Of a stretch of DNA of 42,331 bases, positions 18,325 through 25,605 are shown piece by piece. The stretch comes from Opitutaceae bacterium (GTDB lineage Bacteria; Verrucomicrobiota; Verrucomicrobiia; Opitutales; Opitutaceae): contig JACSRI010000146.1 of the NCBI GenBank assembly GCA_014879845.1, positions 1 through 42,331 on the forward strand, in the 5' to 3' direction. A program made the position numbers and the translations under genes. The notes beneath the pieces are model-generated. The model saw nothing but the letters and a program-made list of their open reading frames with translations. It was not told the DNA's origin and did no database searches. Each line of letters opens with the position of its first letter. Position 1 is the stretch's first letter.

Positions 18325-19350
18325 ATGATCCTCGATCTTCACCACTTCGTGCAGGAGGGACGTCCGCTCTGGGACGAACTCGACGCGCTGCTCCTTCGAC
18401 TCGAGACCGGCGGCAAGCGTGCCTGCCTCGATCTCGAGGAGGCCAAGCGCCTGCACTACCTCTACCAGCGCGCCTCGGCGGACCTCGCGCGGGTCATGAC
18501 CTTCGCCGCCGAGCCCGAGATCCGGGCGCATCTGGAGAGCCTCGTCGGACGCGCTTACGGAGAAGTCCACCGGCATCGCCGGACTGACGACCGGTGGGCG
18601 GTGTGGCGTTGGTTTGTCGCGGGTTTCCCTGGGGCGTTTCGGCGGCGGCTGGGATCGTTCTGGATGGCTGTCGTCGCGACGATCGCCGGTGCGGCGTTCG
18701 GGGCGGGCGCCGTGTTGTTTGATCCGGAGGCGAAGCCGGTGCTGCTGCCGTTTGACCACCTGCTGGGCAATCCCGCCGACCGCGTCGCCGAGGAGGAACG
18801 CGACGGCGGGAGCGACGGCGCGATGCACGCGACATTTTCCGCGTCCTTGATGACGCACAACATCCGCGTCGCCATCCTCACGCTCGCCCTCGGCATCACG
18901 TGGGGCTTCGGGACGCTCGTCATCATCTTCTACAACGGTGTCATCCTCGGCGCCGTCGTGGCCGACTACATCGCGGCCGGGCAGACGACGTTTCTCGTCG
19001 GGTGGTTGCTGCCGCACGGTTCGGTGGAGATCCCGGCCTTTCTCATCGCGGGACAGGCGGGTCTGGTGCTGGGCGGCGCGTTGATTGGCCGCGGCGATCG
19101 TGCGCCGATGGTGGAGCGCCTGCGCAGTGCCGGCCCGGATCTAGCGACCTTGATCGGCGGCGTGGCGGTGTTGCTCGTGTGGGCGGGCATCGTCGAGTCC
19201 TTCCTCTCGCAGTATCACGAGCCCGTGCTGCCGTATGCCGCGAAGATCACCTTCGGCGCCGTGCAGCTCACGCTGCTGGCGGCGTTTCTCATCCTGAGCG
19301 GACGACGCGGGACCCTGCTGACGGCGCGGCGTGGAGGCGCGGGGGCATGA
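18325..19350 (+). CDS. SpoIIM-like (stage II sporulation protein M family) membrane protein
   Basis: This 341-residue protein has a cytoplasmic N-terminal helical domain (1-95, with DLEEAKRLHYLYQRASADLA) and a first membrane helix at about 112-132. A loop is followed by four or five more helices with the SpoIIM motif region around FYNGVILGAVVADYIAAG and LPHGSVEIPAFLIAG. In firmicutes SpoIIM acts with a cell-wall hydrolase during engulfment. In non-sporulating bacteria its homologues sit in MoxR/DUF58/RDD clusters with unknown function, and no sporulation is implied here. The gene starts 16 bases after the DUF58 gene and overlaps the RDD gene by four. Confidence 0.9.
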   Translation: MILDLHHFVQEGRPLWDELDALLLRLETGGKRACLDLEEAKRLHYLYQRASADLARVMTFAAEPEIRAHLESLVGRAYGEVHRHRRTDDRWAVWRWFVAGFPGAFRRRLGSFWMAVVATIAGAAFGAGAVLFDPEAKPVLLPFDHLLGNPADRVAEEERDGGSDGAMHATFSASLMTHNIRVAILTLALGITWGFGTLVIIFYNGVILGAVVADYIAAGQTTFLVGWLLPHGSVEIPAFLIAGQAGLVLGGALIGRGDRAPMVERLRSAGPDLATLIGGVAVLLVWAGIVESFLSQYHEPVLPYAAKITFGAVQLTLLAAFLILSGRRGTLLTARRGGAGA

Positions 19351-20144
19351 GGGATGAGCGCATCAACCGCGTGCGCGTGCGCACGCCGGAGGGCGTGGTC
19401 TTCACCTTCCCGCTGGCCGGCCCGGTGACGCGATGCATCGCCTGGGTGCTTGACTCGATCGCGGTGGCCACCGCGACCTCGGTCGTCAGCTTCGTTCTCG
19501 TGTGGTTCGCGCTCGTGAGCTTTGACTTCACCCTGGCAGCGCTGACCGTGCTCTTCTTTGTCATCAGCACGGGCTACACGATGGCCTTCGAGTATTTCTG
19601 GCGCGGCCAGACGCCGGGCAAACGCGTCATGCGCCTGCGTGTGGTCGATGCGGCGGGGATGGCCCTCACGCCCGGGCAGGTCGTCGTGCGCAATCTCGTG
19701 CGCGTCGTCGACGAGCTGCCGGTGTTGTACCTGGTCGGTGGCATCGCCATGATGGTCTCGCGGCGCGCGCAGCGCCTGGGCGACCTCGCGGCGGGCACGA
19801 TCGTGGTGCGCCACCGCCCCGTCTTCGAGCCCGACCTCGAGGCATTGATCCACGGCAAATACAACTCCCTGCGCGAGGCGCCGCACCTCGCGGCGCGCCT
19901 GCGCCAGCGCGTGCCGCCGGTGCTCGCGGCCGCGGCGGTCGACGCGCTCGTGCGCCGCGAGCAGCTCGATCCCGATGCGCGGGTGGCGTTGTTTGGCGAG
20001 CTGGCGCAGGCGCTGCGCGGGCTCGTGAGTTTTCCTCCGGAAATCGTGGCCGAGCTGCCCGACGAGGTTTTTGTGCGCAACGTCGTCGAGATCGTGCACA
20101 CGCGTCCGGCGACGGCGGGCATGCGTGGATCCACCGCACGCTGA
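19347..20144 (+). CDS. RDD-family membrane protein
   Basis: This 265-residue protein has the RDD domain at about 18-150: the first helix begins VTRCIAWVLDSIAVA, the second lies around 52-74, and the motifs WRGQTPGKRVMRLRVVD and RRAQRLGDLAAGTIVV follow. RDD domains are common in transport-related membrane proteins. The extra cytoplasmic C-terminal 100 residues (160-265) are helical and repetitive in Leu/Arg, with no family I know. The start overlaps the SpoIIM-like gene as ATGA, and this is the last gene of the operon; the next gene is convergent. No clear terminator is seen after the stop, only a short GC hairpin at about 20153-20166. Confidence 0.88.
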   Translation: MRDERINRVRVRTPEGVVFTFPLAGPVTRCIAWVLDSIAVATATSVVSFVLVWFALVSFDFTLAALTVLFFVISTGYTMAFEYFWRGQTPGKRVMRLRVVDAAGMALTPGQVVVRNLVRVVDELPVLYLVGGIAMMVSRRAQRLGDLAAGTIVVRHRPVFEPDLEALIHGKYNSLREAPHLAARLRQRVPPVLAAAAVDALVRREQLDPDARVALFGELAQALRGLVSFPPEIVAELPDEVFVRNVVEIVHTRPATAGMRGSTAR

Positions 20145-20177
20145 CCGCCGCGGCGCCGAAGGGCGCGGCAGGAGCCT

Positions 20178-20972
20178 TCAGGCCCGCGGTGGCGAGGCCG
20201 CGGTGTCGAACCACGCGGCCATCTCATCGGCCGAGATCTCGCGCAGCGGCCAGATCTCCAGCCCGAGCCCGTCGGCATGGTGCGCGACGGGCGGTTCCTC
20301 GGGCTCGGGCAAACCCGTTGCCTCGAACAAGGTGGTCTCCAGCGCGGCGACGCGGGCGCGGCGCAGCGGCCAGGGCTCGTGTTGGACCGAGCAGGTGAGC
20401 AGTCGTCCGGCGTGCGGCGCAAACAGGCGGTTGCGTTCGGTCAGGAACGGCACGAGTTCGTCGCGCGAGGTGGTCGGCAGCGGCTCGCGCGGCGTCCAGA
20501 GGCATTCCAGTTCCGCGCGGCGCGCTCCCTGATGCGTGCGCAGGCAGCTGAGGCGAAAGCTCTCGCCCTTGCGCCGGAGCTGCATCTCCGCCCGGAAATA
20601 GGGGAGCCGGAAGACCGTGCGCGCGAGCCAGACTGCGACGGGATTTGAGGCGTCGAGGGAGAAGAAGAACACACCGGGCTCGCCCTGGTGCCGGACGTAG
20701 GTGCGCACCTCGACCTGGAGGAACGTTGAGAACCACGGGATCGACGGCCCCATGATCGGGCGCACGCCGCGCACGCGGTAGTGCAGGATCGAGACCCAGG
20801 CCCGGCCATCGAAAGTGTCGACCTCGAGTTCGGCGGGCACGAGGCGGCGGACAGCTTTGACCGGCAAGGGCCAGTGCAGAAGGAGCGCCTGCGACCAAGC
20901 CATGCGCATCAACCGGAACCCGGGCGGACGGTCCAGGGGGGCGTTGTCGAGGCGTCTTCTCCCGCGTGGCAT
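20178..20972 (-). CDS. DUF2071 (YqjF-like) family protein
   Basis: This 264-residue soluble protein matches the DUF2071/YqjF fold. The opening is WSQALLLHWPLP, followed by LVPAELEVDTFDGRAWVSI, then a beta-rich middle region and RLLTCSVQHEPWPL near the C-terminus. The family adopts an acetoacetate-decarboxylase-like fold, but its function is not established. The start used at 20972 gives an Arg-rich lead of about 20 residues before the domain; ATGs at 20909 and 20903 are alternatives that remove it. It is convergent with the RDD gene and stands alone between the MoxR operon and rpsT. Confidence 0.85.
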   Translation of the reverse strand: MPRGRRRLDNAPLDRPPGFRLMRMAWSQALLLHWPLPVKAVRRLVPAELEVDTFDGRAWVSILHYRVRGVRPIMGPSIPWFSTFLQVEVRTYVRHQGEPGVFFFSLDASNPVAVWLARTVFRLPYFRAEMQLRRKGESFRLSCLRTHQGARRAELECLWTPREPLPTTSRDELVPFLTERNRLFAPHAGRLLTCSVQHEPWPLRRARVAALETTLFEATGLPEPEEPPVAHHADGLGLEIWPLREISADEMAAWFDTAASPPRA

Positions 20973-21053
20973 GGGTGGCTTGGAAATACCGCCGGGCCGG
21001 GATGGCTTGAAGGCTAAAGCTCGACGCGCGACCTGCCGGCGCGGAATTCGCCC

Positions 21054-21082
21054 TTGACACCCCCGGGGCCTTGTTGGTTCTT
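21054..21082 (+). promoter_or_regulatory. Putative rpsT promoter (-35 element)
   Basis: A perfect TTGACA lies at 21054-21059, 41 bases before the rpsT start codon. At the expected distance the -10 region (about 21076-21082) reads only GGTTCTT, so the -10 match is poor. The call rests on the -35 element and its position in front of a constitutive ribosomal gene. Confidence 0.4.
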
Positions 21083-21100
21083 CAACCCCTTTTTCACGCC

Positions 21101-21364
21101 ATGGCCAACACCAAGTCCGCCATCAAGAACGCCCGCAAGAACACGCGCCGCCAGCTGCAGAACCAGCGGGTCAAGACCCGGCTGAAGACGCTGGCCAAGG
21201 CCGTGGAGAAGGCCGCGGCGGGCACCGATGCCGAGGCCACGCGCAAGGCGGCCCAGACCTACATCTCCGCCCTCGACCGCGCAGCCAAGCAGGGCATCGT
21301 GCACAAGAACTCCGCCGATCGCCACAAGGGCGTCTGCGCGAAGTACCTGAAGCCCGCGAAATAA
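21101..21364 (+). CDS. rpsT: 30S ribosomal protein S20
   Basis: This is an 87-residue, strongly basic, all-helical protein with the classic bS20 opening MANTKSAIKNARKNTRRQ, a KTLAKAVEKAA helix and a Lys-rich end (GIVHKNSADRHKGVCAKYLK). S20 is a primary binder of 16S rRNA in the small subunit. The start at 21101 is chosen because bS20 proteins begin MANxKSA; an in-frame ATG at 21071 would add ten hydrophobic residues not found in the family. The leader is pyrimidine-rich (TTCTTCAACCCCTTTTTC) with no Shine-Dalgarno. A clear terminator follows the gene, so it is probably monocistronic. Confidence 0.97.
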   Translation: MANTKSAIKNARKNTRRQLQNQRVKTRLKTLAKAVEKAAAGTDAEATRKAAQTYISALDRAAKQGIVHKNSADRHKGVCAKYLKPAK

Positions 21365-21388
21365 CCAGCCCGGGCCGATTCGTTTTCC

Positions 21389-21430
21389 GCGCCCCGCTGT
21401 CCTGTCGACGGCCGGGGCGCTTTTCTTTTT
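21389..21430 (+). terminator. Rho-independent terminator of rpsT
   Basis: Stem arms GCGCCCCG (21389-21396) and CGGGGCGC (21413-21420) are perfect complements separated by a 16-base loop. They are followed directly by TTTTCTTTTT (21421-21430). It lies 25 bases after the rpsT stop. Confidence 0.9.
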
Positions 21431-21443
21431 CCACGAGCCCTCC

Positions 21444-22295
21444 ATGCTGTGCCCGTGGTTGGGAGAAGCGGCCGACCAACCCTCCCAGCGCGCCACCTTC
21501 ATGTCCGAACTGATCACCTTCCCGCCGGGCGTGCTCGGCACAGAACCGCTCCGTCTCCCGATCGTGGCGCGGGGTGACGGATGGTTTGCGATCTCCAAGC
21601 CCGCGGGCCTGCTTCTCGCGGCCGACGGTTTTCATCCGGAAGATGCGACCTCCATCGTCGGGGCGATTCACGCGGCGGCCGCCGCGGGCAAGCCGCAACT
21701 CGCCTCCCTCGGCATCCAGGGGTGCGCGCGTATCCACAGTCTCGATCCTGAGGCCAGCGGCGTGGCCGTGCTCGCCTCAACCGAGGAGATGGCTGCGCTG
21801 CTGCGCAACCACGTGGGTTCGGCCCGGTGGGAGTTTCTCTACGACCTGGTGACGGAGGCTCACGATGGGCCGGACGAGATGGAGTGCGATCTCCCGCTCC
21901 TGCGCCATGAGACGGAGCCGGAGATGATCGTCTCGCACCGGGCGGGCAAGCGCTGTCGCACCTCGTTTCGTGTAGTGCGCCGCCTCGGCCGGCACACCCT
22001 CTGGGAGGCGCGGACCCTGGAGAACCGGCCCCATCAGGTCCGCGTCCACGCGGCCGAGACCGGGCTGCGGATCGTGGGCGAGTTTCTCTATGCCCGGGTG
22101 CGCGAGGTCTACCTCTCGTCGCTCAAGCGCGGGTATCGGCCCGGGCATGACGTCGAGCGTCCCCTGCATGCGGGCCTTGCCCTGCATCTCCGGGTGGTTC
22201 GGGCGCTGCCTGGATCGCGGCCGGATGTCGCCGCCGAAGCGGTCCCGCCGAAATCGCTCGCGACCTTGATTCGCCGGCTCGGCGAGTTCGCGTGA
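21444..22295 (+). CDS. RluA-type RNA pseudouridine synthase, atypical motifs
   Basis: This 283-residue protein has the pseudouridine synthase fold of the RluA/RsuA-like superfamily. Near residue 46 is WFAISKPAGLLL, equal to the usual vvnKPaGl strand. The catalytic motif at 96-105 reads RIHSLDPEAS with D101 as the nucleophilic aspartate, where most RluA proteins have HRLDxxTS. The later motif is ENRPHQVRVHAAETG in place of GRxHQIRVH. The core residues are thus present but the flanks are unusual. There is no S4 domain. An alternative start at 21501 (MSELITFPPG) would shorten it by 19 residues. The target RNA is unknown; the neighbours rpsT and the AURKAIP1-like gene suggest rRNA. Confidence 0.85.
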   Translation: MLCPWLGEAADQPSQRATFMSELITFPPGVLGTEPLRLPIVARGDGWFAISKPAGLLLAADGFHPEDATSIVGAIHAAAAAGKPQLASLGIQGCARIHSLDPEASGVAVLASTEEMAALLRNHVGSARWEFLYDLVTEAHDGPDEMECDLPLLRHETEPEMIVSHRAGKRCRTSFRVVRRLGRHTLWEARTLENRPHQVRVHAAETGLRIVGEFLYARVREVYLSSLKRGYRPGHDVERPLHAGLALHLRVVRALPGSRPDVAAEAVPPKSLATLIRRLGEFA

Positions 22296-22327
22296 GGGTG
22301 AGTGGCGGGTCACTCCCACGTTTTTCC

Positions 22328-22357
22328 TTGTCACCCGTCGACGCAGAAACTCCTAAT
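22328..22357 (+). promoter_or_regulatory. Putative sigma-70-type promoter of the 33-residue gene
   Basis: TTGTCA (22328-22333, five of six matches to the -35 consensus) is followed after 18 bases by CCTAAT (22352-22357, four of six to the -10 consensus). Transcription would start near 22364, about 14 bases before the ATG at 22378. That leaves a very short leader without a Shine-Dalgarno. Confidence 0.45.
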
Positions 22358-22377
22358 CAGCGGGTTAACAATCTCCC

Positions 22378-22479
22378 ATGGGAAATCTCAAGAAGAAGCG
22401 CCGTCTCAAAATGTCCAAGCACAAGCGCCGCAAGCGCTTGAAGGCCAATCGCCACAAGAAGCGCACGTGGCAGAAGTAG
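22378..22479 (+). CDS. AURKAIP1/COX24-domain mini-protein (33 aa), probable ribosomal protein
   Basis: The reading frame encodes 33 residues, of which about 18 are Lys, Arg or His. It opens [20 protein letters not shown] and ends RTWQK. The [18 protein letters not shown]-type core matches the AURKAIP1/COX24 C-terminal domain, known in mitochondria as small-subunit protein mS38 and seen as tiny proteins in Bacteroidetes and Verrucomicrobia. A structural role in the ribosome, binding rRNA with an extended basic helix, is inferred from that relationship. The frame is flanked by its own promoter-like element and a strong terminator, which supports a real gene despite the size. No Shine-Dalgarno precedes it. 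Confidence 0.88.
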   Translation: MGNLKKKRRLKMSKHKRRKRLKANRHKKRTWQK

Positions 22480-22531
22480 GCGCTTAGCTGAGGCGCTGCC
22501 TCTGGCCCGCGGGCCGGAGCGAGTGACTTTC

Positions 22532-22583
22532 GCGCCACGATCCGTTCGCCCAGCGGCGTTCTGGATCGTGGCGCTTTCTTTTT
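22532..22583 (+). terminator. Strong rho-independent terminator
   Basis: A perfect 12-base-pair stem is formed by GCGCCACGATCC (22532-22543) and GGATCGTGGCGC (22563-22574), with a 19-base loop. A TTTCTTTTT tract follows at 22575-22583. It ends the 33-residue gene's transcript and insulates the pil operon downstream. Confidence 0.93.
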
Positions 22584-22775
22584 GTCTGCAACCGGGCGCA
22601 CCGCACGGGCCGCGCGGAGGGCGGGGTGCGACGGCTTGCGGCTGTTCGCGGCAATCCTGTTCAGCCCTTCGCGACGGATTTACGGGCTATTCAATATCCC
22701 CCATGCGGCTCCCGGGTGCGACGGGAGCTTCCCGGGGAGGACCCGGGCCTTTTACCTAATTGTTAATTCAATCTT
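22584..22775. other. Non-coding region upstream of pilM
   Basis: No gene is supported here; the short open frames across it have no family resemblance. It holds a hairpin with arms CCCGGGT (22711-22717) and ACCCGGG (22741-22747), followed by CCTTTTA. This could attenuate transcription reading into pilM. A locally A/T-rich stretch follows (22750-22775, including CTAATTGTTAATTCAAT), unlike the surrounding GC-rich DNA, and is the likely location of the pilM promoter. I cannot assign a confident -35/-10 pair. Confidence 0.5.
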
Positions 22776-22847
22776 CGGGAACTCAGGGTCGATAAACACC
22801 CCGGGTGGCGAGCTGCCGCCTTTACACATCACACCCTGAGTTTCCCG
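22776..22847 (+). promoter_or_regulatory. Long inverted repeat abutting the pilM start codon
   Basis: The arm at 22776-22789 (CGGGAACTCAGGGT) pairs with the arm at 22833-22847 (ACCCTGAGTTTCCCG) over 14 base pairs, with one bulged T at 22843. The loop is 43 bases. The second arm ends at the base immediately before the pilM ATG (22848), so in the mRNA the whole initiation region upstream of the start codon would be base-paired. No Shine-Dalgarno is present. It is a candidate cis-regulatory element controlling entry into the pil operon, either as RNA structure or as an operator for a dimeric protein. Confidence 0.65.
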
Positions 22848-23885
22848 ATGTTTGGCTCCAAATCCAAAGGTCTGTTCTTCGACCTCGCGGGCGATACCGC
22901 CTTGGTGGCGAAAACGACCGGCATGATTGCCCCGTTTGTCATCGAGGAGCTGCGCGAGATCCCGATTGGCGACCCGGCTGAGGTCGCTGAGGCCGTGCGG
23001 ACGATGGCTGGCGTGCGGGGCAGCGGTTACGCGACCGCCTGCTGCGGGATTTATCCCAACGGTCGTGTCGTCTCCCGTCTGGCAATCGACCCCCGCAAGT
23101 TGCGCGACGAGGGCTACCTCGCGCAGCATGCGACGGACACGCTCAAGATCGAGGCCGCCTCGCACACGCTCGTGCCGATCACGATCGCCGATGGTGCGGA
23201 TCTCGGCGGCCTGAGGTCCGTCCCGAAGGAGATCCTCATCTGCGGCGCCCCCAGCGCCGAGATCTTGGGATTCCAGAATCGACTTCTCGAATACGGATTG
23301 TTCCCGGAGCGCCTCGAGGTCGGCACCATCGCGACGATCGGCGGCTTGATGAGCCAGCTGCGCGTGACGGACAACAAGAGTCCGTTGCTTCTCCTCGAGA
23401 TCGGAACCGAGTCGACCTCCGTCTTCGTGCTCACCCGCGACGGCGTCGACATCAGCCGGTCCGTCCAGTTCGGCATCTCCTCGATGATCCCGCTGGTGCA
23501 AAAGGAACTCGCGCTCAAGGACGAGGAGTCGGCCAGGAAGCTCTTCTTCTCAAACAGCTTTGATTTCACCGGCATGGGCCCGCAGCTCACCAAGCGGTTG
23601 CTGCGCGAACTGCAGGCCTCGATCGGCTTCTACGAAGTGCAGACGGGGCAGTCGATCAACCAGATCTGCTGCACCCTGCTGCCTTCCAAGGTCGGTTGGC
23701 TGCAGCGCACGCTCGCCGACGTGCTCGGCATGAAGGTGCACGCGGTCGACCACGTCGCCTGGCTCAAGTCGATGGGCATCGAGGCCGCGGCCGGGGTGCA
23801 GCTCAACGATCTACCGCCTGTCTGGACCAGCCTCCTGTGTCTGATGGGCGACTACACGGGGACCGCCAATGAAGCTGCCGCTTAA
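22848..23885 (+). CDS. pilM: Type IV pilus assembly ATPase-fold protein PilM
   Basis: This 345-residue protein has an actin/FtsA-like architecture. It starts MFGSKSKGLFFDLAGDTA, has a central LLLLEIGTESTSVFVLTRDG strand motif and ends without a membrane segment. PilM is the cytoplasmic ring protein that binds the N-terminal tail of PilN and links the pilus motor to the inner-membrane alignment complex. The order pilM-N-O-P-secretin is the classic one and supports the call, since PilM sequence conservation here is modest. The start codon directly abuts a long inverted repeat. The 3' end overlaps pilN by 17 bases. Confidence 0.88.
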   Translation: MFGSKSKGLFFDLAGDTALVAKTTGMIAPFVIEELREIPIGDPAEVAEAVRTMAGVRGSGYATACCGIYPNGRVVSRLAIDPRKLRDEGYLAQHATDTLKIEAASHTLVPITIADGADLGGLRSVPKEILICGAPSAEILGFQNRLLEYGLFPERLEVGTIATIGGLMSQLRVTDNKSPLLLLEIGTESTSVFVLTRDGVDISRSVQFGISSMIPLVQKELALKDEESARKLFFSNSFDFTGMGPQLTKRLLRELQASIGFYEVQTGQSINQICCTLLPSKVGWLQRTLADVLGMKVHAVDHVAWLKSMGIEAAAGVQLNDLPPVWTSLLCLMGDYTGTANEAAA

Positions 23886-24507
23886 GCGATCGAACCAGGC
23901 GGCGTCCTCGCCGAACTGGCACCCCAATTTCCGGAACACGCAGCTGTTGCCCGACCTCAAGGTCGTGCGGACGACGTTTTTCATCAACGCCATCTGCATC
24001 ACCCTGGCCTCGGCGGCGCTCATGTTCACCGGTTACCGTGAGTATCAGGCCTTCGGTATCCGCTCGAGCATTGCGCAGGCGCGCAAGCACATGGATGACG
24101 CGAAGGCGGAGAACGAGAAGTACCTCGCCGCGAACCGCAAGTTCATGGACGGAGTGCGCAAGCTCGACGAGGCGCGCGACTTCGTCACGTCACAGGTTTC
24201 CGGGACCAAGCTGCTGATCGCGCTCGCGACGTCGCTTCCCGACCTGATGCAATTCAGCGCGATCACCTACGAGAAGCAGCAGCTCTTCCTTCGCGGGACG
24301 ATCAAACTCGACTCCGAGACGGCTAGCCAGCGTGCATCGGCCTACCTGGATTCACTCCGGGCGGATCCCTTTATCGGCACGCAATTCCCGGAGATCTCCC
24401 TCACGAATCTCGTGCGAGATCAGGGAGACCAGGGAATGTCCTTCGAGATCGTGCTCAAGCAGTCCGAGAAGACCGATGGGCGCAAACCAGCGAGGGCGAA
24501 TAAATGA
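23869..24507 (+). CDS. pilN: PilN-like type IV pilus alignment protein
   Basis: This 212-residue bitopic inner-membrane protein has a cytoplasmic N-terminus (1-38, with NWHPNFRNTQLLPDL, probably the PilM-binding tail). One helix (about 39-54) is followed by a periplasmic coiled-coil (58-110) and a small alpha/beta domain. That is the PilN/GspL-type layout. The start is backed by a good Shine-Dalgarno, GGGGA at 23858-23862, six bases before the ATG and inside pilM. The stop overlaps pilO as ATGA. Sequence identity to named PilN proteins is too low to be sure without a profile search, so the name rests on position and topology. Confidence 0.75.
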   Translation: MKLPLKRSNQAASSPNWHPNFRNTQLLPDLKVVRTTFFINAICITLASAALMFTGYREYQAFGIRSSIAQARKHMDDAKAENEKYLAANRKFMDGVRKLDEARDFVTSQVSGTKLLIALATSLPDLMQFSAITYEKQQLFLRGTIKLDSETASQRASAYLDSLRADPFIGTQFPEISLTNLVRDQGDQGMSFEIVLKQSEKTDGRKPARANK

Positions 24508-25085
24508 CCTTCCAGGACCTCGTGGAGAAACTTCGGCGCTATCCGGTCCCGTCCGCGTGCGGGGCGATCGTGATCGTGTGCTTTTTCGCGTTCTACCTGC
24601 GCATGAACGTGATCACCGATCTCGAGATTGAAAACGACGAGGTGCAGCGCCAGGCGCAACAGGTGGACCAGAATCTGACCCACGGTCGTACGCTCGACAA
24701 GCACATCGCCGAGATGGAGGCGAAGACCACCGAGTTGGATGCCCGCATAGTCAAGTCCGCAGAACTCGCCAACAACCTCAAATACTTCTACGAGATCGAG
24801 GCGACGACGCGCGTGTCCATCGCGGATCTTCGCCAGACGGTGAACCCTCCCGCCAAGGGCGCTCCCAAGACCATCCTCTCGGGCGTCGACTACGCGGTCT
24901 TGATCACGGGCCGGTTTGACCAGGTGGTCAGCTACATCAACGAGCTCGAACACGGTCGCCACTTCTTCCGGCTCGAGAGCTTCAACCTGCAGCGCGGACG
25001 CCAGGAGTCCGCCGCTGGCACGGCGGCGACTGGGCCCGGTCCGGTCACGATGTCACTCAATCTCAAGCTACTGGGATGGCCATGA
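24504..25085 (+). CDS. pilO: PilO-like type IV pilus alignment protein
   Basis: This 193-residue protein has a short cytoplasmic start, one membrane helix (about 16-32), a coiled-coil (38-90, rich in Glu/Gln/Asp) and a C-terminal alpha/beta domain with GVDYAVLITGRFDQVVSYIN, typical of the ferredoxin-like fold of PilO/GspM. PilO pairs with PilN in the periplasm and binds PilP. It overlaps both neighbours by four bases. The assignment rests on topology and gene order. Confidence 0.75.
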   Translation: MTFQDLVEKLRRYPVPSACGAIVIVCFFAFYLRMNVITDLEIENDEVQRQAQQVDQNLTHGRTLDKHIAEMEAKTTELDARIVKSAELANNLKYFYEIEATTRVSIADLRQTVNPPAKGAPKTILSGVDYAVLITGRFDQVVSYINELEHGRHFFRLESFNLQRGRQESAAGTAATGPGPVTMSLNLKLLGWP

Positions 25086-25582
25086 ACCTTTGGCGGTCCA
25101 CATCGATTCTCGTCATCTCGCTTCTGATCTCAGCCGTCGTGCACGGTCAGGAGTCCCGCAAGGCGGGTGACAATCCGCGAGCAGTGCTGCCGCATGCGCG
25201 CAGGGCGGATGTCCTGAAGAAGGCCGACGAACTCCTCGAGATCCGGCCCGCTGGATCGGAGGAACTGGTCACCGCGCTTCCGGATCCGTTCTATCCGGGC
25301 TCGAAACGTCCCAAGGACAAGAAGCCCGGTGAGACGGACGCGAAGCCCGAGATCCCGGCCGACCAGCTCCTCGCGCGTGCGGCGGAGAGTATCCGTCCGA
25401 CGGGCACGATGCTCATCGGCACCGAGCCATACCTCCTGCTCGACGGCAAACGCTACAAGTCGGGCGATATCATTTCCGTAACCGTCGACGGCCTGGGCGT
25501 CCAGGTGACCGTCTCTTCGATCCAACGCAACTCGTACACCCTGCGGCTCAATGATCAGGAGCTGCGGCGTGACTTCAAGTAA
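25082..25582 (+). CDS. PilP/GspC-like periplasmic pilus protein
   Basis: This 166-residue protein has an N-terminal signal peptide or anchor (about 5-22, ending VVHGQE). A flexible charged linker (25-105) precedes a C-terminal beta domain (about 110-166, with EPYLLLDGKRYKSGDIISV) resembling the HR domain of GspC and the PilP core. PilP normally is a lipoprotein bridging PilNO to the secretin, but there is no lipobox cysteine here, so it may be periplasmic or inner-membrane anchored. The ATG at 25082 overlaps the pilO stop as ATGA; an ATG two codons upstream (25076) is also possible. Confidence 0.7.
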   Translation: MNLWRSTSILVISLLISAVVHGQESRKAGDNPRAVLPHARRADVLKKADELLEIRPAGSEELVTALPDPFYPGSKRPKDKKPGETDAKPEIPADQLLARAAESIRPTGTMLIGTEPYLLLDGKRYKSGDIISVTVDGLGVQVTVSSIQRNSYTLRLNDQELRRDFK

Positions 25583-25605
25583 GGGAACAAAACAGAACCA
25601 CGCAT

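Noticed and set aside
22523-22839. Short open frames between the 33-residue gene and pilM
   Set aside because: They overlap the terminator and the inverted repeat, have no domain, no ribosome site and Arg/Gly/Ala-rich composition. The region is better read as regulatory.
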